Made by a program: the position numbers and the translations under genes. DNA of 43,751 bases, taken from the NCBI GenBank assembly GCA_913056315.1, contig CAJXMZ010000006.1, forward strand, positions 1 to 43,751. The letters run 5' to 3'. Below, piece after piece: positions 32,487-43,751 of the stretch. The stretch is from an uncultured Ectothiorhodospiraceae bacterium. GTDB lineage: Bacteria; Pseudomonadota; Gammaproteobacteria; Nitrococcales; Nitrococcaceae. The notes beneath the pieces are model-generated. The model did no database searches and was not told where the DNA came from. It worked only from the letters and a program-made list of their open reading frames with translations. Every line of letters begins with the position of its first letter. Position 1 is the stretch's first letter.

Positions 32487-33638
32487 GTGACCGACACGGC
32501 GATATTGGCGCTCGAGGATGGCTCAATTTTTTATGGCACGGCGTTAGGGGCTCGCGGCCAAAGCGCAGGCGAAGTTTGCTTTAACACCGCCATGACCGGC
32601 TACCAAGAGATTTGCACCGACCCGTCGTATTTCGGCCAGATGGTGACGCTGACCTATCCGCACATCGGTAACACCGGTGTTAATGCCCTGGATGAAGAGG
32701 CGGATGGTCCGCAGTTATCCGGGCTTATCGTGCGTGACACGCCGATTCGAATGAGTAGCTGGCGCGCGCAAGAAGACTTACCCGATTATTTAGCCCGGCA
32801 TGGAGTCGTGGGTATCGCGGACATTGATACCCGACGGCTGACTCGGGTACTGCGCGAAAAAGGCGCGCAGCGCGGCTGCATTATCTCAGGTGGCCAACCC
32901 GATGCGGATCAAGCCGTTGCCGCGGCCTGCGCGCATCCTGAGCTAACCGGGCGCGATTTGGTCAAAGCCGTCACGACCCAGCAATCCTATGAATGGCGTT
33001 TGGGCAGTTGGGCCCTTGAGCGCGGTGAGCAAGAGCCTGCCGCAAGCGCCGATGCGGACTTGCCTTGGCATGTCGTCGCCTATGACTTTGGCGTAAAGCG
33101 CAATATCCTGCGTCGCTTGGTCGATAGCGGTTGTCGGGTCACCGTGGTTCCTGCGCAGACCACCGCTGATGAGGTGCTCGCCCTCAATCCCAATGGGGTG
33201 TTTTTGTCGAATGGCCCAGGCGATCCTGAGCCGCTCGATTACGCGATTGCGGCAACGCAGCAGCTATTAGCTTCGGGCATACCCGTGTTTGGTATTTGTT
33301 TGGGGCACCAAATACTCGGGTTAGCCGCGGGCGCGCAAAGTCTTAAAATGAAGTTTGGTCATCATGGCGCCAACCACCCGGTGCTCGATGTGGACGCCGC
33401 GCGGGTCATGATTTCAAGCCAAAACCACGGTTTTGCTATTGACGCCCAAACGCTGCCCGATAACGTCAAAGTGATTCATCGCTCGTTATTTGATCAATCG
33501 CTGCAGGGGATTCATTTAACCGATCGCCCGGCGTTTAGTTTTCAAGGCCACCCCGAAGCGAGCCCCGGTCCGCACGATGTCTCGCCCTTATTTGCCCATT
33601 TTGTCGAGTTGATGGCCGCGCACAAACCCGCGGCTTGA
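32487..33638 (+). CDS. carA: Carbamoyl-phosphate synthase small subunit
   Basis: [22 protein letters not shown]-type N-terminus (here [22 protein letters not shown]), [15 protein letters not shown] start with GAGGG RBS. Confidence 0.97.
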   Translation: MTDTAILALEDGSIFYGTALGARGQSAGEVCFNTAMTGYQEICTDPSYFGQMVTLTYPHIGNTGVNALDEEADGPQLSGLIVRDTPIRMSSWRAQEDLPDYLARHGVVGIADIDTRRLTRVLREKGAQRGCIISGGQPDADQAVAAACAHPELTGRDLVKAVTTQQSYEWRLGSWALERGEQEPAASADADLPWHVVAYDFGVKRNILRRLVDSGCRVTVVPAQTTADEVLALNPNGVFLSNGPGDPEPLDYAIAATQQLLASGIPVFGICLGHQILGLAAGAQSLKMKFGHHGANHPVLDVDAARVMISSQNHGFAIDAQTLPDNVKVIHRSLFDQSLQGIHLTDRPAFSFQGHPEASPGPHDVSPLFAHFVELMAAHKPAA

Positions 33639-33660
33639 CCTAGCAGGTGATTACCCGACC

Positions 33661-36600
33661 ATGCCAAAGCGCACTGATTTAAAAAGCATCCTGATTATTG
33701 GCGCCGGGCCGATTGTGATCGGTCAGGCCTGTGAGTTTGATTACTCTGGCGCGCAAGCATGTAAAGCGCTGCGTGAGGAGGGATATCGCGTCATCTTAGT
33801 CAATTCCAATCCGGCAACGATTATGACCGACCCGGAAATGGCGGACGCGGTGTATATCGAACCGATTGAGTGGCGAGTGGTTGCCAGCATCATCGAGCGC
33901 GAACGCCCGGATGCGGTGCTGCCCACGATGGGCGGGCAAACAGCGCTTAACTGTGCGCTCGATTTAGACCGTCACGGGGTGCTGGCGGAGTATGGCGTCG
34001 AGATGATTGGTGCCAGCAAAGCCGCTATTGATATGGCCGAAGATCGTGAGGCCTTTCGCCAAGCCATGGCGCGTATTGATCTTGAGACCCCCGCCGCGCG
34101 GGTGGCTCACAGCATGGAAGAGGCGAACGCAGCACAGCGCGAAATCGGCTTTCCAACGATTATTCGGCCCTCGTTTACGCTGGGTGGCAGCGGTGGCGGA
34201 ATCGCTTACAACGCCGAGGAGTTTGCCGAGATTTGCGACCGCGGTCTCGACTTATCCCCAACCAATGAGCTGCTCATCGAAGAGTCTGTGCTTGGTTGGA
34301 AAGAGTTTGAGATGGAGGTGGTTCGTGATCGTGCCGATAACGGCATCATTATTTGTGCGATTGAAAACCTCGATCCGATGGGCGTGCACACGGGGGACTC
34401 GATTACCGTGGCGCCGGCGCAAACGCTGACCGACAAAGAATATCAAATCATGCGCGATGCCTCGTTGGCGGTGTTGCGCGAAATTGGTGTCGAAACCGGT
34501 GGCTCCAACGTTCAATTTGCGATTAATCCAGATAATGGCCGTTTGGTGGTTATCGAGATGAACCCCCGTGTGTCGCGCTCATCAGCGCTCGCCTCTAAGG
34601 CGACCGGGTTTCCCATTGCCAAAGTGGCGGCCAAGCTTGCGGTGGGCTACACCCTGGATGAGCTGCGCAACGAGATCACCGGTGGCCTAACGCCGGCCTC
34701 CTTTGAGCCCAGCATTGATTATGTCGTCACCAAAATTCCGCGCTTTACGTTTGAGAAGTTCATGCGCACCAAGCCGGTGCTAACAACGCAAATGAAGTCG
34801 GTTGGCGAGGTGATGGCGATTGGCCGAACCTTTCAGGAATCCTTACAAAAAGCGCTGCGCGGACTTGAAAATGGGCTGGAGGGTCTTGACCCGCGGGCTG
34901 ATCACGCACGCACTGATGCCGCCACCCAGGTCACTCAGGAGTTGCGTTTGCCCGGGCCGGAGCGCCTGCTCTGGGTTGCTGATGGGTTTCGTCACGGCTT
35001 AAGCCTAGATGATCTATTTGGGCATACTTGGATTGATCCTTGGTTTTTGGCGCAAATCGGTGATTTGGTTGCTCGTGAGCAGGCTTTGATGGGGCAATCG
35101 CTGGATACGCTTGATGCCCAGGCGATGCGTGCGCTCAAACGCTGTGGCTTTTCTGATGCGCGCATTGGCCGACTCATTGGCTGCGATGAGCACGCGGTGC
35201 GCTTGCATCGCCGTGGGCTGGGAGTACGGCCGGTATACAAGCGGGTTGACTCCTGTGCGGCTGAATTTGGCACGGCAACGGCCTATCTCTACTCAACCTA
35301 CGAACAAGAGGACGAGGCCGCGCCGAGCGACCGGCGTAAGGTAATGATTCTTGGCGGTGGCCCGAATCGCATTGGTCAAGGCATTGAGTTTGACTACTGC
35401 TGCGTGCATGCCGCGCTGGCGCTGCGTGAAGATGGGTTCGAGACCATCATGGTCAACTGCAACCCCGAGACGGTTTCAACCGACTACGACACCTCAGACC
35501 GGCTCTACTTTGAGCCCCTGACCTTGGAAGATGTTTTAGAAATTGTTGAAACTGAGCAGCCCGAAGGCATTGTGATTCAGTACGGCGGTCAGACCCCGCT
35601 TAAGCTGGCCCGAGATCTCGAAGCGTTTGGTGCCCCCATCATTGGCACGACGCCTGACTCGATTGACTTGGCCGAAGACCGTGAGCGTTTTCAGGGACTG
35701 ATTAGCGCCGCGGGTCTTGAGCAACCCCCCAACCGCACCGCTAGCAGTGCCGAGCAGGCCTTTCGCCTAGCCAATGAAATTGGTTATCCATTGGTGGTGC
35801 GACCATCCTATGTACTGGGCGGTCGGGCGATGGAGATCGTCTACCAAGAATCCGAGCTGGCGCAGTACATGAACGAGGCGGTTAAAGTCTCGAATGAATC
35901 GCCCGTGCTCCTAGATCGCTTTTTGGATGACGCCATTGAGGTTGATGTCGATGCCATTTGTGATGGCAAAGACGTGCTGATCGGCGGGATCATGGAGCAC
36001 ATTGAGCAAGCCGGTGTGCACTCCGGTGATTCGGCCTGCTCGCTGCCGCCGTATAGCCTCTCGCCCCAAGTCAGCGATCGATTACGCGCACAAATGCGTG
36101 AAATGGCCCTGCGTCTGGGCGTTGTGGGCTTGATGAATGCGCAGTTCGCGGTCAAAGGCGATGCGATTTATGTCATCGAAGTCAATCCACGCGCCTCTCG
36201 AACCGTGCCTTTTGTGTCTAAAGCCGCGGGCATCGCGCTGGCGAAGATTGCCGCGCGCTGCATGGTTGGTAAGACACTGGCTGAACAGGGTTACACCCGC
36301 GAGGTGGTACCCAGCAGTTACTCGGTGAAAGAAGCGGTGTTTCCGTTTATTAAATTCCCCGGCGTTGATCCCATTTTGGGCCCCGAGATGAAATCAACCG
36401 GCGAGGTCATGGGCATTGGCTATACTTTTGGCGAAGCGTATGCCAAGTCACAATTGGCGGCGGGTGTTGAACTGCCGACCGGTGGACGAGTCTTTATTAG
36501 CGTGCGTGATGCGGATAAACCAGCAATCGCTGGCATTGCCCGCGATTTAGTTCGTCATGGCTTTGAATTGGTGGCGACCGCGGGTACAGCGGCGGTTTTG

Positions 36601-36882
36601 CGTGACAATGCCATTGAGTGTGGCTTTATTAATAAAGTCGCGGAAGGCCGGCCGCATATTGTTGATGCCATTAAAAATGCTGAAATCGCATTAATCATCA
36701 ACACCACCGAGGGGCGACAAGCCATCGCCGACTCGTTTTCCATTCGCCGTGAAGCGCTGCATCAAAAAGTTTGCTATACCACAACACTGGCGGGGGCTCG
36801 GGCGACCTGTCAGGCCCTGGACTATTTAGAGGCAACGGATGTGCGCTCGCTCCAAGATTTGCATAAGGAGGCAAGGGCATGA
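33661..36882 (+). CDS. carB: Carbamoyl-phosphate synthase large subunit
   Basis: 1073 aa; [30 protein letters not shown]; second half [26 protein letters not shown]. Confidence 0.99.
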   Translation: MPKRTDLKSILIIGAGPIVIGQACEFDYSGAQACKALREEGYRVILVNSNPATIMTDPEMADAVYIEPIEWRVVASIIERERPDAVLPTMGGQTALNCALDLDRHGVLAEYGVEMIGASKAAIDMAEDREAFRQAMARIDLETPAARVAHSMEEANAAQREIGFPTIIRPSFTLGGSGGGIAYNAEEFAEICDRGLDLSPTNELLIEESVLGWKEFEMEVVRDRADNGIIICAIENLDPMGVHTGDSITVAPAQTLTDKEYQIMRDASLAVLREIGVETGGSNVQFAINPDNGRLVVIEMNPRVSRSSALASKATGFPIAKVAAKLAVGYTLDELRNEITGGLTPASFEPSIDYVVTKIPRFTFEKFMRTKPVLTTQMKSVGEVMAIGRTFQESLQKALRGLENGLEGLDPRADHARTDAATQVTQELRLPGPERLLWVADGFRHGLSLDDLFGHTWIDPWFLAQIGDLVAREQALMGQSLDTLDAQAMRALKRCGFSDARIGRLIGCDEHAVRLHRRGLGVRPVYKRVDSCAAEFGTATAYLYSTYEQEDEAAPSDRRKVMILGGGPNRIGQGIEFDYCCVHAALALREDGFETIMVNCNPETVSTDYDTSDRLYFEPLTLEDVLEIVETEQPEGIVIQYGGQTPLKLARDLEAFGAPIIGTTPDSIDLAEDRERFQGLISAAGLEQPPNRTASSAEQAFRLANEIGYPLVVRPSYVLGGRAMEIVYQESELAQYMNEAVKVSNESPVLLDRFLDDAIEVDVDAICDGKDVLIGGIMEHIEQAGVHSGDSACSLPPYSLSPQVSDRLRAQMREMALRLGVVGLMNAQFAVKGDAIYVIEVNPRASRTVPFVSKAAGIALAKIAARCMVGKTLAEQGYTREVVPSSYSVKEAVFPFIKFPGVDPILGPEMKSTGEVMGIGYTFGEAYAKSQLAAGVELPTGGRVFISVRDADKPAIAGIARDLVRHGFELVATAGTAAVLRDNAIECGFINKVAEGRPHIVDAIKNAEIALIINTTEGRQAIADSFSIRREALHQKVCYTTTLAGARATCQALDYLEATDVRSLQDLHKEARA

Positions 36883-37355
36883 GCAAGACACCGCTGACTG
36901 TTCGGGGTGCCGAGCAGCTTCGTGATGAGCTCAATCGGCTTAAAGGCGAGGATCGCCCCAAGGTTATTAAAGCCATTGCCGAGGCGCGTGCGCACGGCGA
37001 TCTTAAAGAAAATGCCGAATATCACGCCGCCAGAGAGCAGCAAGGTTTTATCGAAGGGCGTATCGCGGAAATTGAATCCAAACTATCGAACGCGCAGGTG
37101 ATTGACGTCACCACCTTGCCGGCGACTGGCAAAGTCGTGTTTGGAACAACAGTGGTGCTGGCTGACGAAAGCGATGGCACCGAGAAGACGTATCAAATTG
37201 TTGGTGAGGATGAGGCGGATATCAAATCCGGCCGTATTTCGGTGCAATCTCCTATTGCCCGGGCACTCATTGGCAAAGAAGAGGGCGAGGTCGTTGAGGT
37301 TCAAGCCCCTGGAGGCCAGCGTGCGTATGAAATCGTCGAGGTCCGCTACGAATAA
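36879..37355 (+). CDS. greA: Transcription elongation factor GreA
   Basis: [22 protein letters not shown]...[27 protein letters not shown]; 4-bp overlap with carB. Confidence 0.98.
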   Translation: MSKTPLTVRGAEQLRDELNRLKGEDRPKVIKAIAEARAHGDLKENAEYHAAREQQGFIEGRIAEIESKLSNAQVIDVTTLPATGKVVFGTTVVLADESDGTEKTYQIVGEDEADIKSGRISVQSPIARALIGKEEGEVVEVQAPGGQRAYEIVEVRYE

Positions 37356-37560
37356 CCCCAGCCAGCCGCTTGATGCGGTGAAGCTTGAGTTGGCGATCGT
37401 CATTGGGTTGGCCATTGGGGTGTTGCTTGTGGTGTGGCGCTTAGACGCTGGGCATTGGGTGGAGCTGGGTTTGCTGGCTGCCACGGGATTTGGTGCTGGC
37501 GGCTGGTTAGCGTTTCGAACGCGTCGCGCGGTGAACCGTCTGACCGGCCAACAGGACTAG
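37327..37560 (+). CDS. Small uncharacterised membrane protein
   Basis: [77 protein letters not shown]; two hydrophobic segments, basic C-terminus. Start uncertain (ATG 37327 or GTG 37378). Confidence 0.6.
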   Translation: MKSSRSATNNPSQPLDAVKLELAIVIGLAIGVLLVVWRLDAGHWVELGLLAATGFGAGGWLAFRTRRAVNRLTGQQD

Positions 37561-37564
37561 CCCA

Positions 37565-38185
37565 GTGGGGCGTAGTCGAACGAGCCAGCGTTGGCTCAAA
37601 GAGCACTTTAGTGACGTGTTCGTGCGTGAAGCGCAACGTCGGGGCTTACGCTCGCGGGCGGCGTTTAAATTAGAAGAAATTGACCAGCGCGATGGGCTGT
37701 TGCAGCCGGGGCAACGCGTGGTTGATTTGGGCGCCGCGCCGGGTGGCTGGAGTGAGTATGCCGCCGCTCGTGTGGGTACGCGGGGTCAGGTCATTGCGAT
37801 TGATCTACTCGCCATGGATGCGCTGGCCGGTGTGCAGTTTGTTCAAGCCGACTTTAGCGACGATGCGGGCCTGTCGCAGCTAGATCAATTGCTCGCAGGT
37901 GAAGGGGTAGACCTTGTATTATCCGACATGGCCCCCAATCTCTCAGGACATAAGGCAGTCGATCAGCCACGCGCCATGTTGCTCGCTGAGCTTGCCCTAG
38001 ATTTTTGCCAGGCGCGCTTGAACCCCGGTGGTGGGCTGTTGGTCAAAGTATTTCAAGGACAAGGCTTTGATGCGCTACTGGCATCAATGCGACAACAGTT
38101 TGATCGGGTTCAAAGTCGTAAGCCCGAGGCATCGCGCGATCGCAGTCGAGAAGTCTATCTGCTAGCCCGTGGCTTTCGGGCATAG
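37565..38185 (+). CDS. rlmE: 23S rRNA (uridine-2'-O-)-methyltransferase RlmE (FtsJ)
   Basis: [62 protein letters not shown] start. Confidence 0.97.
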   Translation: MGRSRTSQRWLKEHFSDVFVREAQRRGLRSRAAFKLEEIDQRDGLLQPGQRVVDLGAAPGGWSEYAAARVGTRGQVIAIDLLAMDALAGVQFVQADFSDDAGLSQLDQLLAGEGVDLVLSDMAPNLSGHKAVDQPRAMLLAELALDFCQARLNPGGGLLVKVFQGQGFDALLASMRQQFDRVQSRKPEASRDRSREVYLLARGFRA

Positions 38186-38225
38186 TAGGCTAGATCCATA
38201 ACACTACGTTTTGAGGTAAGCCATT

Positions 38226-40157
38226 TTGAACGACATGGCCAAAAATCTAATCCTTTGGGTCGTCATCGCTGTTGTGCTGATGTCGGTCTTTAGTAACTTC
38301 CAAAATCAGGGCACAACCACGCAAGAATTGCCGTATTCGCAGTTCTTGGGTGAAGTGGAAACCGGCCGTATTGAGTCGGTCACCATGAAAGGTCCGGTCA
38401 TTCGTGGAACACGCTCGGATGGGTCGAACTTCAGCACGTATAGCCCTGAGACCGATAACAACGCGCTCATTGGTCAGCTGATGGATAGCGGCGTCAACAT
38501 TCGCGCCGAAGCCCCAGAAGGGCGCAGCATGTTGATGCAGATCATAATTTCCTGGTTCCCCTTCCTGTTGCTTATTGGTGTGTGGATCTACTTCATGCGG
38601 CAAATGCAAGGCGGTGGCGGTGGCCGCGGGGCCATGTCATTCGGTAAAAGCCGCGCCAAAATGATGTCGGATGAACAGGTCAAGGTCACCTTTAAAGACG
38701 TCGCTGGTGTCGAAGAAGCCAAGCAAGATGTGGTTGAGCTGGTTGAGTTTTTGCGCGATCCATCCAAGTTTCAGCGCCTTGGCGGCAGCATTCCGCGCGG
38801 CGTGCTGATGGTGGGCCCACCGGGTACGGGTAAGACGCTGCTCGCCAAGGCGATTGCCGGCGAAGCGCGCGTGCCATTTTTCAGCATTTCGGGCTCAGAT
38901 TTTGTGGAAATGTTTGTTGGTGTGGGTGCCTCGCGAGTGCGCGATATGTTTGCCCAAGCCAAAAAGCAGGCTCCCTGCATTATCTTTATTGATGAGCTTG
39001 ATGCGGTGGGGCGCCAGCGTGGTGCAGGACTAGGCGGCGGCCACGATGAGCGTGAGCAAACGCTCAACCAAATGCTCGTCGAAATGGACGGCTTTGAGGG
39101 CAGTGAAGGGGTGATTGTTATCGCAGCCACCAACCGGCCTGATGTGCTCGACCCTGCGTTGCTGCGCCCAGGCCGATTTGATCGCCAAGTCGTGGTGCCA
39201 TTGCCGGATGTGCGCGGGCGAGAGCAGATTTTAAAAGTGCACATGAACAAAACACCGCTGGCGGACGACATCGATGCGCGAACGATTGCGCGCGGTTGCC
39301 CGGGTTTTTCGGGTGCGGACTTGGCCAACTTGGTCAATGAGGCGGCGTTGTACGCTGCTCGCCGTAACAAGCGGGTGGTTGATCAGCAAGATTTTGAAGA
39401 CGCTAAAGATAAAATCATGATGGGCGCTGAGCGCAAGTCCATGGTCATGAGTGAGGATGAAAAGCGTCTCACGGCCTATCACGAAGCCGGCCATGCCATC
39501 GTTGGGCTAAAGGTTGTTGAGCATGATCCGGTGCATAAGGTGACAATCATTCCGCGTGGTCGGGCCTTAGGCGTAACCATGTTTTTGCCCGAAGAAGACC
39601 GCTACAGCTACACCAAGCAGCGCCTCAATAGTTCGATTTGTGGTTTGTTTGGCGGGCGTATTGCCGAGGAAATGATCTTTGGCGCCGATCGGGTTACCAC
39701 AGGTGCGCAAAGTGACATCCAGCGCGTGACTGAAATTGCGCGCAATATGGTGACCAAGTGGGGTCTGTCCGACAAAATGGGGCCGTTGGCCTACGGTGAA
39801 GACGAGGGCGAGGTCTTTCTGGGCCATCAGGTAACGCAGCATAAGACGATTTCGGATGAAACCGCGCATGCGATTGATGAAGAGGTTCGTCGTATCGTTG
39901 AAGAGAACTACTCGGTTGCCAAGCGGGTGCTCGAAGAAAACGTCGATATCTTGCATGCCATGTCTGATGCGCTGATGAAGTACGAAACCATTGATCGCGA
40001 TCAGATTGATGATGTTATGAACGGTCGGCCACCCCGGCCACCAAAAGACTATGACCGGCCAACGGGCTCGGCCCCGAGTGGTGAGGGCGACGCAGCGGAG
40101 GGCTCGACGTCGAGCGAAGACGCCGGCGATGCCGGGAAACCTGCCAGCGAGCACTAG
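38226..40157 (+). CDS. ftsH: ATP-dependent zinc metalloprotease FtsH
   Basis: [41 protein letters not shown]; start TTG 38226 or ATG 38235. Confidence 0.99.
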   Translation: MNDMAKNLILWVVIAVVLMSVFSNFQNQGTTTQELPYSQFLGEVETGRIESVTMKGPVIRGTRSDGSNFSTYSPETDNNALIGQLMDSGVNIRAEAPEGRSMLMQIIISWFPFLLLIGVWIYFMRQMQGGGGGRGAMSFGKSRAKMMSDEQVKVTFKDVAGVEEAKQDVVELVEFLRDPSKFQRLGGSIPRGVLMVGPPGTGKTLLAKAIAGEARVPFFSISGSDFVEMFVGVGASRVRDMFAQAKKQAPCIIFIDELDAVGRQRGAGLGGGHDEREQTLNQMLVEMDGFEGSEGVIVIAATNRPDVLDPALLRPGRFDRQVVVPLPDVRGREQILKVHMNKTPLADDIDARTIARGCPGFSGADLANLVNEAALYAARRNKRVVDQQDFEDAKDKIMMGAERKSMVMSEDEKRLTAYHEAGHAIVGLKVVEHDPVHKVTIIPRGRALGVTMFLPEEDRYSYTKQRLNSSICGLFGGRIAEEMIFGADRVTTGAQSDIQRVTEIARNMVTKWGLSDKMGPLAYGEDEGEVFLGHQVTQHKTISDETAHAIDEEVRRIVEENYSVAKRVLEENVDILHAMSDALMKYETIDRDQIDDVMNGRPPRPPKDYDRPTGSAPSGEGDAAEGSTSSEDAGDAGKPASEH

Positions 40158-40160
40158 GCC

Positions 40161-41021
40161 ATGGAACGCGTGCTGGATTGCGCGGGGCGGGCACTTGACT
40201 TAAGCCGTCCCTGCGTAATGGGCATTCTCAACGTCACCCCCGATTCCTTCTCGGACGGGGGTGATTTTGTTGGTGCCGATGCGGCTATTGCCCATGCGCT
40301 GGCAATGCAAGCCGCCGGTGCCGCCATTATTGATGTGGGTGGTGAGTCAACCCGGCCGGGTTCACAAGGCGTGAGCGTGGCCGAGGAGTTGGCACGCGTC
40401 ATTCCGGTTCTAGAAGCGCTCTCCCAAGTCGTCAACGTGCCGCTGTCGGTCGATACCTCCAAGCCTGAGGTCATGCTAGCGGCGTGGCGTGCAGGGGCTG
40501 GGTTGATTAACGATGTCATGGCTTTGCGCCGTGACGGGGCGTTGGAAGCGGCTAAGCAAACGGGGCTACCGATTTGTTTGATGCATATGCAAGGCACCCC
40601 CCAGACCATGCAGCAGCGGCCGCATTACACCGACGTGGTAGGCGAGGTGCGGGCGTTTTTGCGCTCGCGCATTGCCGCGGCAAGCCAAGCGGGCATCGAT
40701 TCCAATCAGCTGATACTCGACCCCGGATTTGGCTTTGGTAAGACAGATCCGCACAATGCCGCCTTGCTCGCGGGGCTTTCGCAGTTAACTGATTTGGGCC
40801 CGCCGGTATTGGCTGGGTTGTCGCGCAAGTCATTGGTGGGGCGCGTGTTAGGCCGCGATATGCCCGACCGGCTTGCCGGTAGCGTTGCCGCTGCTGCATT
40901 AGCCACGCGTAACGGCGCACGAATAATTCGCGCCCACGATGTGGCCGAAACGCTGGACGCGGTTCGGCTTACCGACTATGTAATGAGCGCGGCCGATGCG
41001 GTGCCGTTCGAACAGGGATAG
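40161..41021 (+). CDS. folP: Dihydropteroate synthase
   Basis: VMGILNVTPDSFSDGGDF, DVGGESTRPGS, LDPGFGFGKT, GLSRKSLVGRVLG. Confidence 0.98.
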   Translation: MERVLDCAGRALDLSRPCVMGILNVTPDSFSDGGDFVGADAAIAHALAMQAAGAAIIDVGGESTRPGSQGVSVAEELARVIPVLEALSQVVNVPLSVDTSKPEVMLAAWRAGAGLINDVMALRRDGALEAAKQTGLPICLMHMQGTPQTMQQRPHYTDVVGEVRAFLRSRIAAASQAGIDSNQLILDPGFGFGKTDPHNAALLAGLSQLTDLGPPVLAGLSRKSLVGRVLGRDMPDRLAGSVAAAALATRNGARIIRAHDVAETLDAVRLTDYVMSAADAVPFEQG

Positions 41022-41033
41022 GAAAGCGTAGCG

Positions 41034-42404
41034 ATGAGCACAAAGCGTTATTTTGGCACGGATGGTATACGCGGCCACGTCGGCGTCCCACCGATTACGG
41101 CGGATTTTGTGCTCAAGCTAGGTTGGGCTGCCGGTCAGGTGCTCGGCGATCGAGCGGGCTCGGGCAAAGTGCTCATTGGCAAGGACACGCGGTTGTCCAA
41201 CTACATGTTTGAATCGGCGATTGAGGCAGGGCTGTCCGCATCGGGCATGAATATTCAGCTGCTCGGTCCCATGCCCACGCCCGCGATTGCCTATTTAACG
41301 CGAACCTTGCGCGCCAACGCCGGTATTGTCATCAGCGCCTCGCACAACGGCCATCAAGACAATGGCATTAAATTCTTTTCGGCCGATGGCTTTAAGCTCG
41401 ATGACGCCGCCGAGCTTGCGATTGAAGCCCAGCTTGAAAAGCCGCTCAAAACCGTTGATTCAGCGGCGTTAGGCAAGGCCAGTCGGCTATTAGATGCGCC
41501 TGGGCGATACATCGAATTTTGTAAACACTCGGTTGTACCGGGCGTTAGCCTCAAGGGCCTGACGTTGGTGGTGGACTGCGCCAACGGTGCGGGTTACCAA
41601 GTCGCCCCAGCGGTGTTCGAAGAGCTTGGCGCGCGGGTTATCCGCTCTGGCACCTCGCCGGATGGGCTCAATATTAATGTCGACTGTGGTTCGACCCACC
41701 CGCAAAGCTTGCAAGCACTAGTTACAGCGCACGGCGCCCATGCGGGTATTGCCTTGGATGGTGATGGCGATCGGGTGGTAATGGTTGACGAGACCGGCGC
41801 GGTGCTTGATGGCGATCAGTTGCTGTGGATTATTGCGCGCGCTCGCCAACGCGTCGGGCAATTACAAGGCCCGGTGGTGGGTACGCAAATGAGTAACCTA
41901 GGCCTTGAGCTGGCGTTATCCGGGTTGAGCATCCCGTTTAAGCGTGCGCGTGTGGGTGATCGCTACGTACTCGAGATGCTGCAAGCGCATAACGGCCTGC
42001 TTGGGGGAGAGTCATCCGGGCATATTGTGTGTTTAGACCGCACGACCACCGGTGATGGGGTGGTGTCGGCGTTGCAAGTGCTAGCAGCCGCCATCGAGCA
42101 AGGACAAACCCTGAGCGCAGCGGCATCGGGCATGGATAAGCTACCGCAGCATATGATTAATGTGCCGATTGCTCGTGGCGTCGATGTGATGAGTGATGAG
42201 CGTGTAGGCCAGGCAGTGAGCGAGCTTGAGAGCCGTTTGGGCGCAACAGGTCGGGTTTTGTTGCGACCCTCGGGGACCGAGCCGGTGCTGCGCGTAATGG
42301 TGGAAGGCGAGGATGCGGTCGTTGTGCAGCAACACACCCAAGCGCTTGCCGAGCGGGTGAGTGAAATCTTTGCCAGCGCGCGGTCTGCCACAACCAGCGA
42401 TTGA
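41034..42404 (+). CDS. glmM: Phosphoglucosamine mutase
   Basis: [56 protein letters not shown]. Confidence 0.97.
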   Translation: MSTKRYFGTDGIRGHVGVPPITADFVLKLGWAAGQVLGDRAGSGKVLIGKDTRLSNYMFESAIEAGLSASGMNIQLLGPMPTPAIAYLTRTLRANAGIVISASHNGHQDNGIKFFSADGFKLDDAAELAIEAQLEKPLKTVDSAALGKASRLLDAPGRYIEFCKHSVVPGVSLKGLTLVVDCANGAGYQVAPAVFEELGARVIRSGTSPDGLNINVDCGSTHPQSLQALVTAHGAHAGIALDGDGDRVVMVDETGAVLDGDQLLWIIARARQRVGQLQGPVVGTQMSNLGLELALSGLSIPFKRARVGDRYVLEMLQAHNGLLGGESSGHIVCLDRTTTGDGVVSALQVLAAAIEQGQTLSAAASGMDKLPQHMINVPIARGVDVMSDERVGQAVSELESRLGATGRVLLRPSGTEPVLRVMVEGEDAVVVQQHTQALAERVSEIFASARSATTSD

Positions 42405-42457
42405 TTCAATCCGCCTCGACAAGTAACCTCAGCATCCTCTTAATACGGATTAGATAG

Positions 42458-43219
42458 ATGATGCGCACGCCACTGGTGGTGGGTAATTGGAAAATGAACG
42501 GCCGATTGGCCGATGCACGCGCGTTAGCCAACGCCGTGGTTGAGCAAACCGCGGGTTTTGCCGCGGTAGAGCGGGCGGTCTGCCCCCCCTTTGTGCATTT
42601 GCCGGCCGTGTCTGAAACGCTCGCGGGCACTGACGTAGGTTTGGGTGCGCAAAATTGTGCCGATACCCCACCGGGTGCCCACACGGGTGAGGTGGCCGCG
42701 GAGATGCTCAGCGATTTGGGCGTTGGCTATGTGATCTTGGGCCATTCTGAGCGTCGCCAGTTCGACCATGAAGAAGAAGCCGGCATTGCCGCACGCTACG
42801 CCCAAGCGCTCGAACAGGGGCTGCGCCCGATTTTGTGTGTTGGCGAAAGCCTCGAGGTGCGCGAAGCGGGTGCTACCGATCGCCTAGTGGCTGATCAAAT
42901 AACCGGCGTGTTGGATCGGCTGGGTGCGCAGGGACTGGGCGATGGCGTGATTGCGTATGAACCGATTTGGGCGATCGGGACCGGGCTAACGGCCACCGCC
43001 GATCAAGCGCAAGCTGTACACGCGAGCATTCGGGCGCTATTGGCCAGGCATATCGGTCAAGCAGCCGACAAAGTGCGTATTATTTACGGGGGCAGCATGA
43101 AAGCCGCTAACGCGCAGGCGCTTCTAGCGCAACCTGACGTCGATGGTGGGTTGATTGGCGGGGCGTCACTCAAAGCGGAAGAATTTGCGGCCATTTGCGC
43201 TGCAGCAGCGCGGGGCTGA
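42458..43219 (+). CDS. tpiA: Triosephosphate isomerase
   Basis: VVGNWKMNG, LGHSERRQ, AYEPIWAIGTG, IIYGGSMKAANA. Confidence 0.98.
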   Translation: MMRTPLVVGNWKMNGRLADARALANAVVEQTAGFAAVERAVCPPFVHLPAVSETLAGTDVGLGAQNCADTPPGAHTGEVAAEMLSDLGVGYVILGHSERRQFDHEEEAGIAARYAQALEQGLRPILCVGESLEVREAGATDRLVADQITGVLDRLGAQGLGDGVIAYEPIWAIGTGLTATADQAQAVHASIRALLARHIGQAADKVRIIYGGSMKAANAQALLAQPDVDGGLIGGASLKAEEFAAICAAAARG

Positions 43220-43243
43220 TACCCCGCAGCAACAAGAGTCAGA

Positions 43244-43612
43244 TTGATGTATACGCTGGTTTTAGTCGTTCACTTGGGACTTGCTTTGGTGTTGATTGGC
43301 GTGGTGCTGATGCAGCACGGCAAAGGCGCCGATGCCGGCGCTGCGTTTGGTAGCGGTGCATCAAACACGGTGTTTGGGGCGCGTGGTTCTGCCTCGTTCC
43401 TTGGCCGTTTGACCGGGTTTTTGGGGGTGGGCTTCTTTGTCACCAGCCTCACACTCGCCATTATGGCCGGCACCTTTACCAGTTCGGGCGATAGTGTGGT
43501 TGAGCAAACAGCACCGCCTGCCACGCAGACCTCCGATATCGCGCCAGCGCCGGATAATGCCACCGCGAGTGACGGGGCTGCCGAGCCGGCTCCAGCCCCA
43601 GCGCCGGATTGA
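43244..43612 (+). CDS. secG: Preprotein translocase subunit SecG
   Basis: VLMQHGKGADAGAAFGSGASNTVFGARGSASFLGRLT; Ala/Pro-rich acidic C-terminal tail. Confidence 0.97.
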   Translation: MMYTLVLVVHLGLALVLIGVVLMQHGKGADAGAAFGSGASNTVFGARGSASFLGRLTGFLGVGFFVTSLTLAIMAGTFTSSGDSVVEQTAPPATQTSDIAPAPDNATASDGAAEPAPAPAPD

Positions 43613-43708
43613 TTAAGCCCCGGCGCGAAGCGCTTATTGACGCCCGATTCGCGTTGTTCGCCCCGCGCCATGCTGGTAACATTACATCTGATCAATGACT
43701 ACCGTTAC

Positions 43709-43751
43709 GCGGATGTGGTGGAACTGGTAGACACGCTGTCTTGAGGGGGCA
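43709..43751 (+). tRNA. tRNA-Leu (anticodon GAG), truncated by window edge
   Basis: GCGGATGTGGTGGAACTGGTAGACACGCTGTCTTGAGGGGGCA matches the 5' half of tRNA-Leu; loop TTGAGGG. Confidence 0.93.

Noticed and set aside
32272-32526. N-terminal 85-aa extension of the listed YadG-like ORF
   Set aside because: Covers the divergent intergenic region and the carA start; the ABC domain starts at MNALSLRQLNKTY.
42405-42457. AATCCG...CGGATT inverted repeat between glmM and tpiA
   Set aside because: 6-bp arms separated by a long AT-mixed loop, no T-run; could easily occur by chance.

Overview
The window is about 43.75 kb of compact, gene-dense gammaproteobacterial-type chromosome. It is mostly housekeeping genes, with no CRISPR array, prophage or transposon that I can see. 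In order it contains: a 5'-truncated yejA-like gene with yejBEF; der; an unknown 188-aa ORF; three minus-strand tRNAs (Arg-CCT, Ala-CGC, Leu-CAA) with an entericidin-like lipoprotein gene among them; queA-tgt-yajC-secD-secF; an LpxH-like phosphoesterase; suhB and trmJ (divergent); cysE with a reduced Fe-S cluster locus (iscS-like, a degenerate IscU-like gene, iscA-like); ndk-rlmN-pilW-rodZ-hisS-yfgM-bamB-adk-nfeD-pdxH; a 411-aa orphan; an H-NS-family gene; pncB; a yadG/yadH-type ABC exporter; carA-carB-greA; a small membrane ORF; rlmE-ftsH-folP-glmM-tpiA-secG; and a partial tRNA-Leu(GAG). The observations most worth checking are: (1) an in-frame TAA in pncB exactly at the conserved Tyr of the N-terminal TDLYELTM motif; (2) an IscU-like scaffold that has lost all three canonical cluster-ligand cysteines, in an isc locus lacking iscR, hscBA and fdx; (3) a terminator-like hairpin plus a short Arg-rich ORF in the carA leader, a possible attenuator; (4) two uncharacterised ORFs. 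Family calls come from reading motifs by eye; no searches were run.
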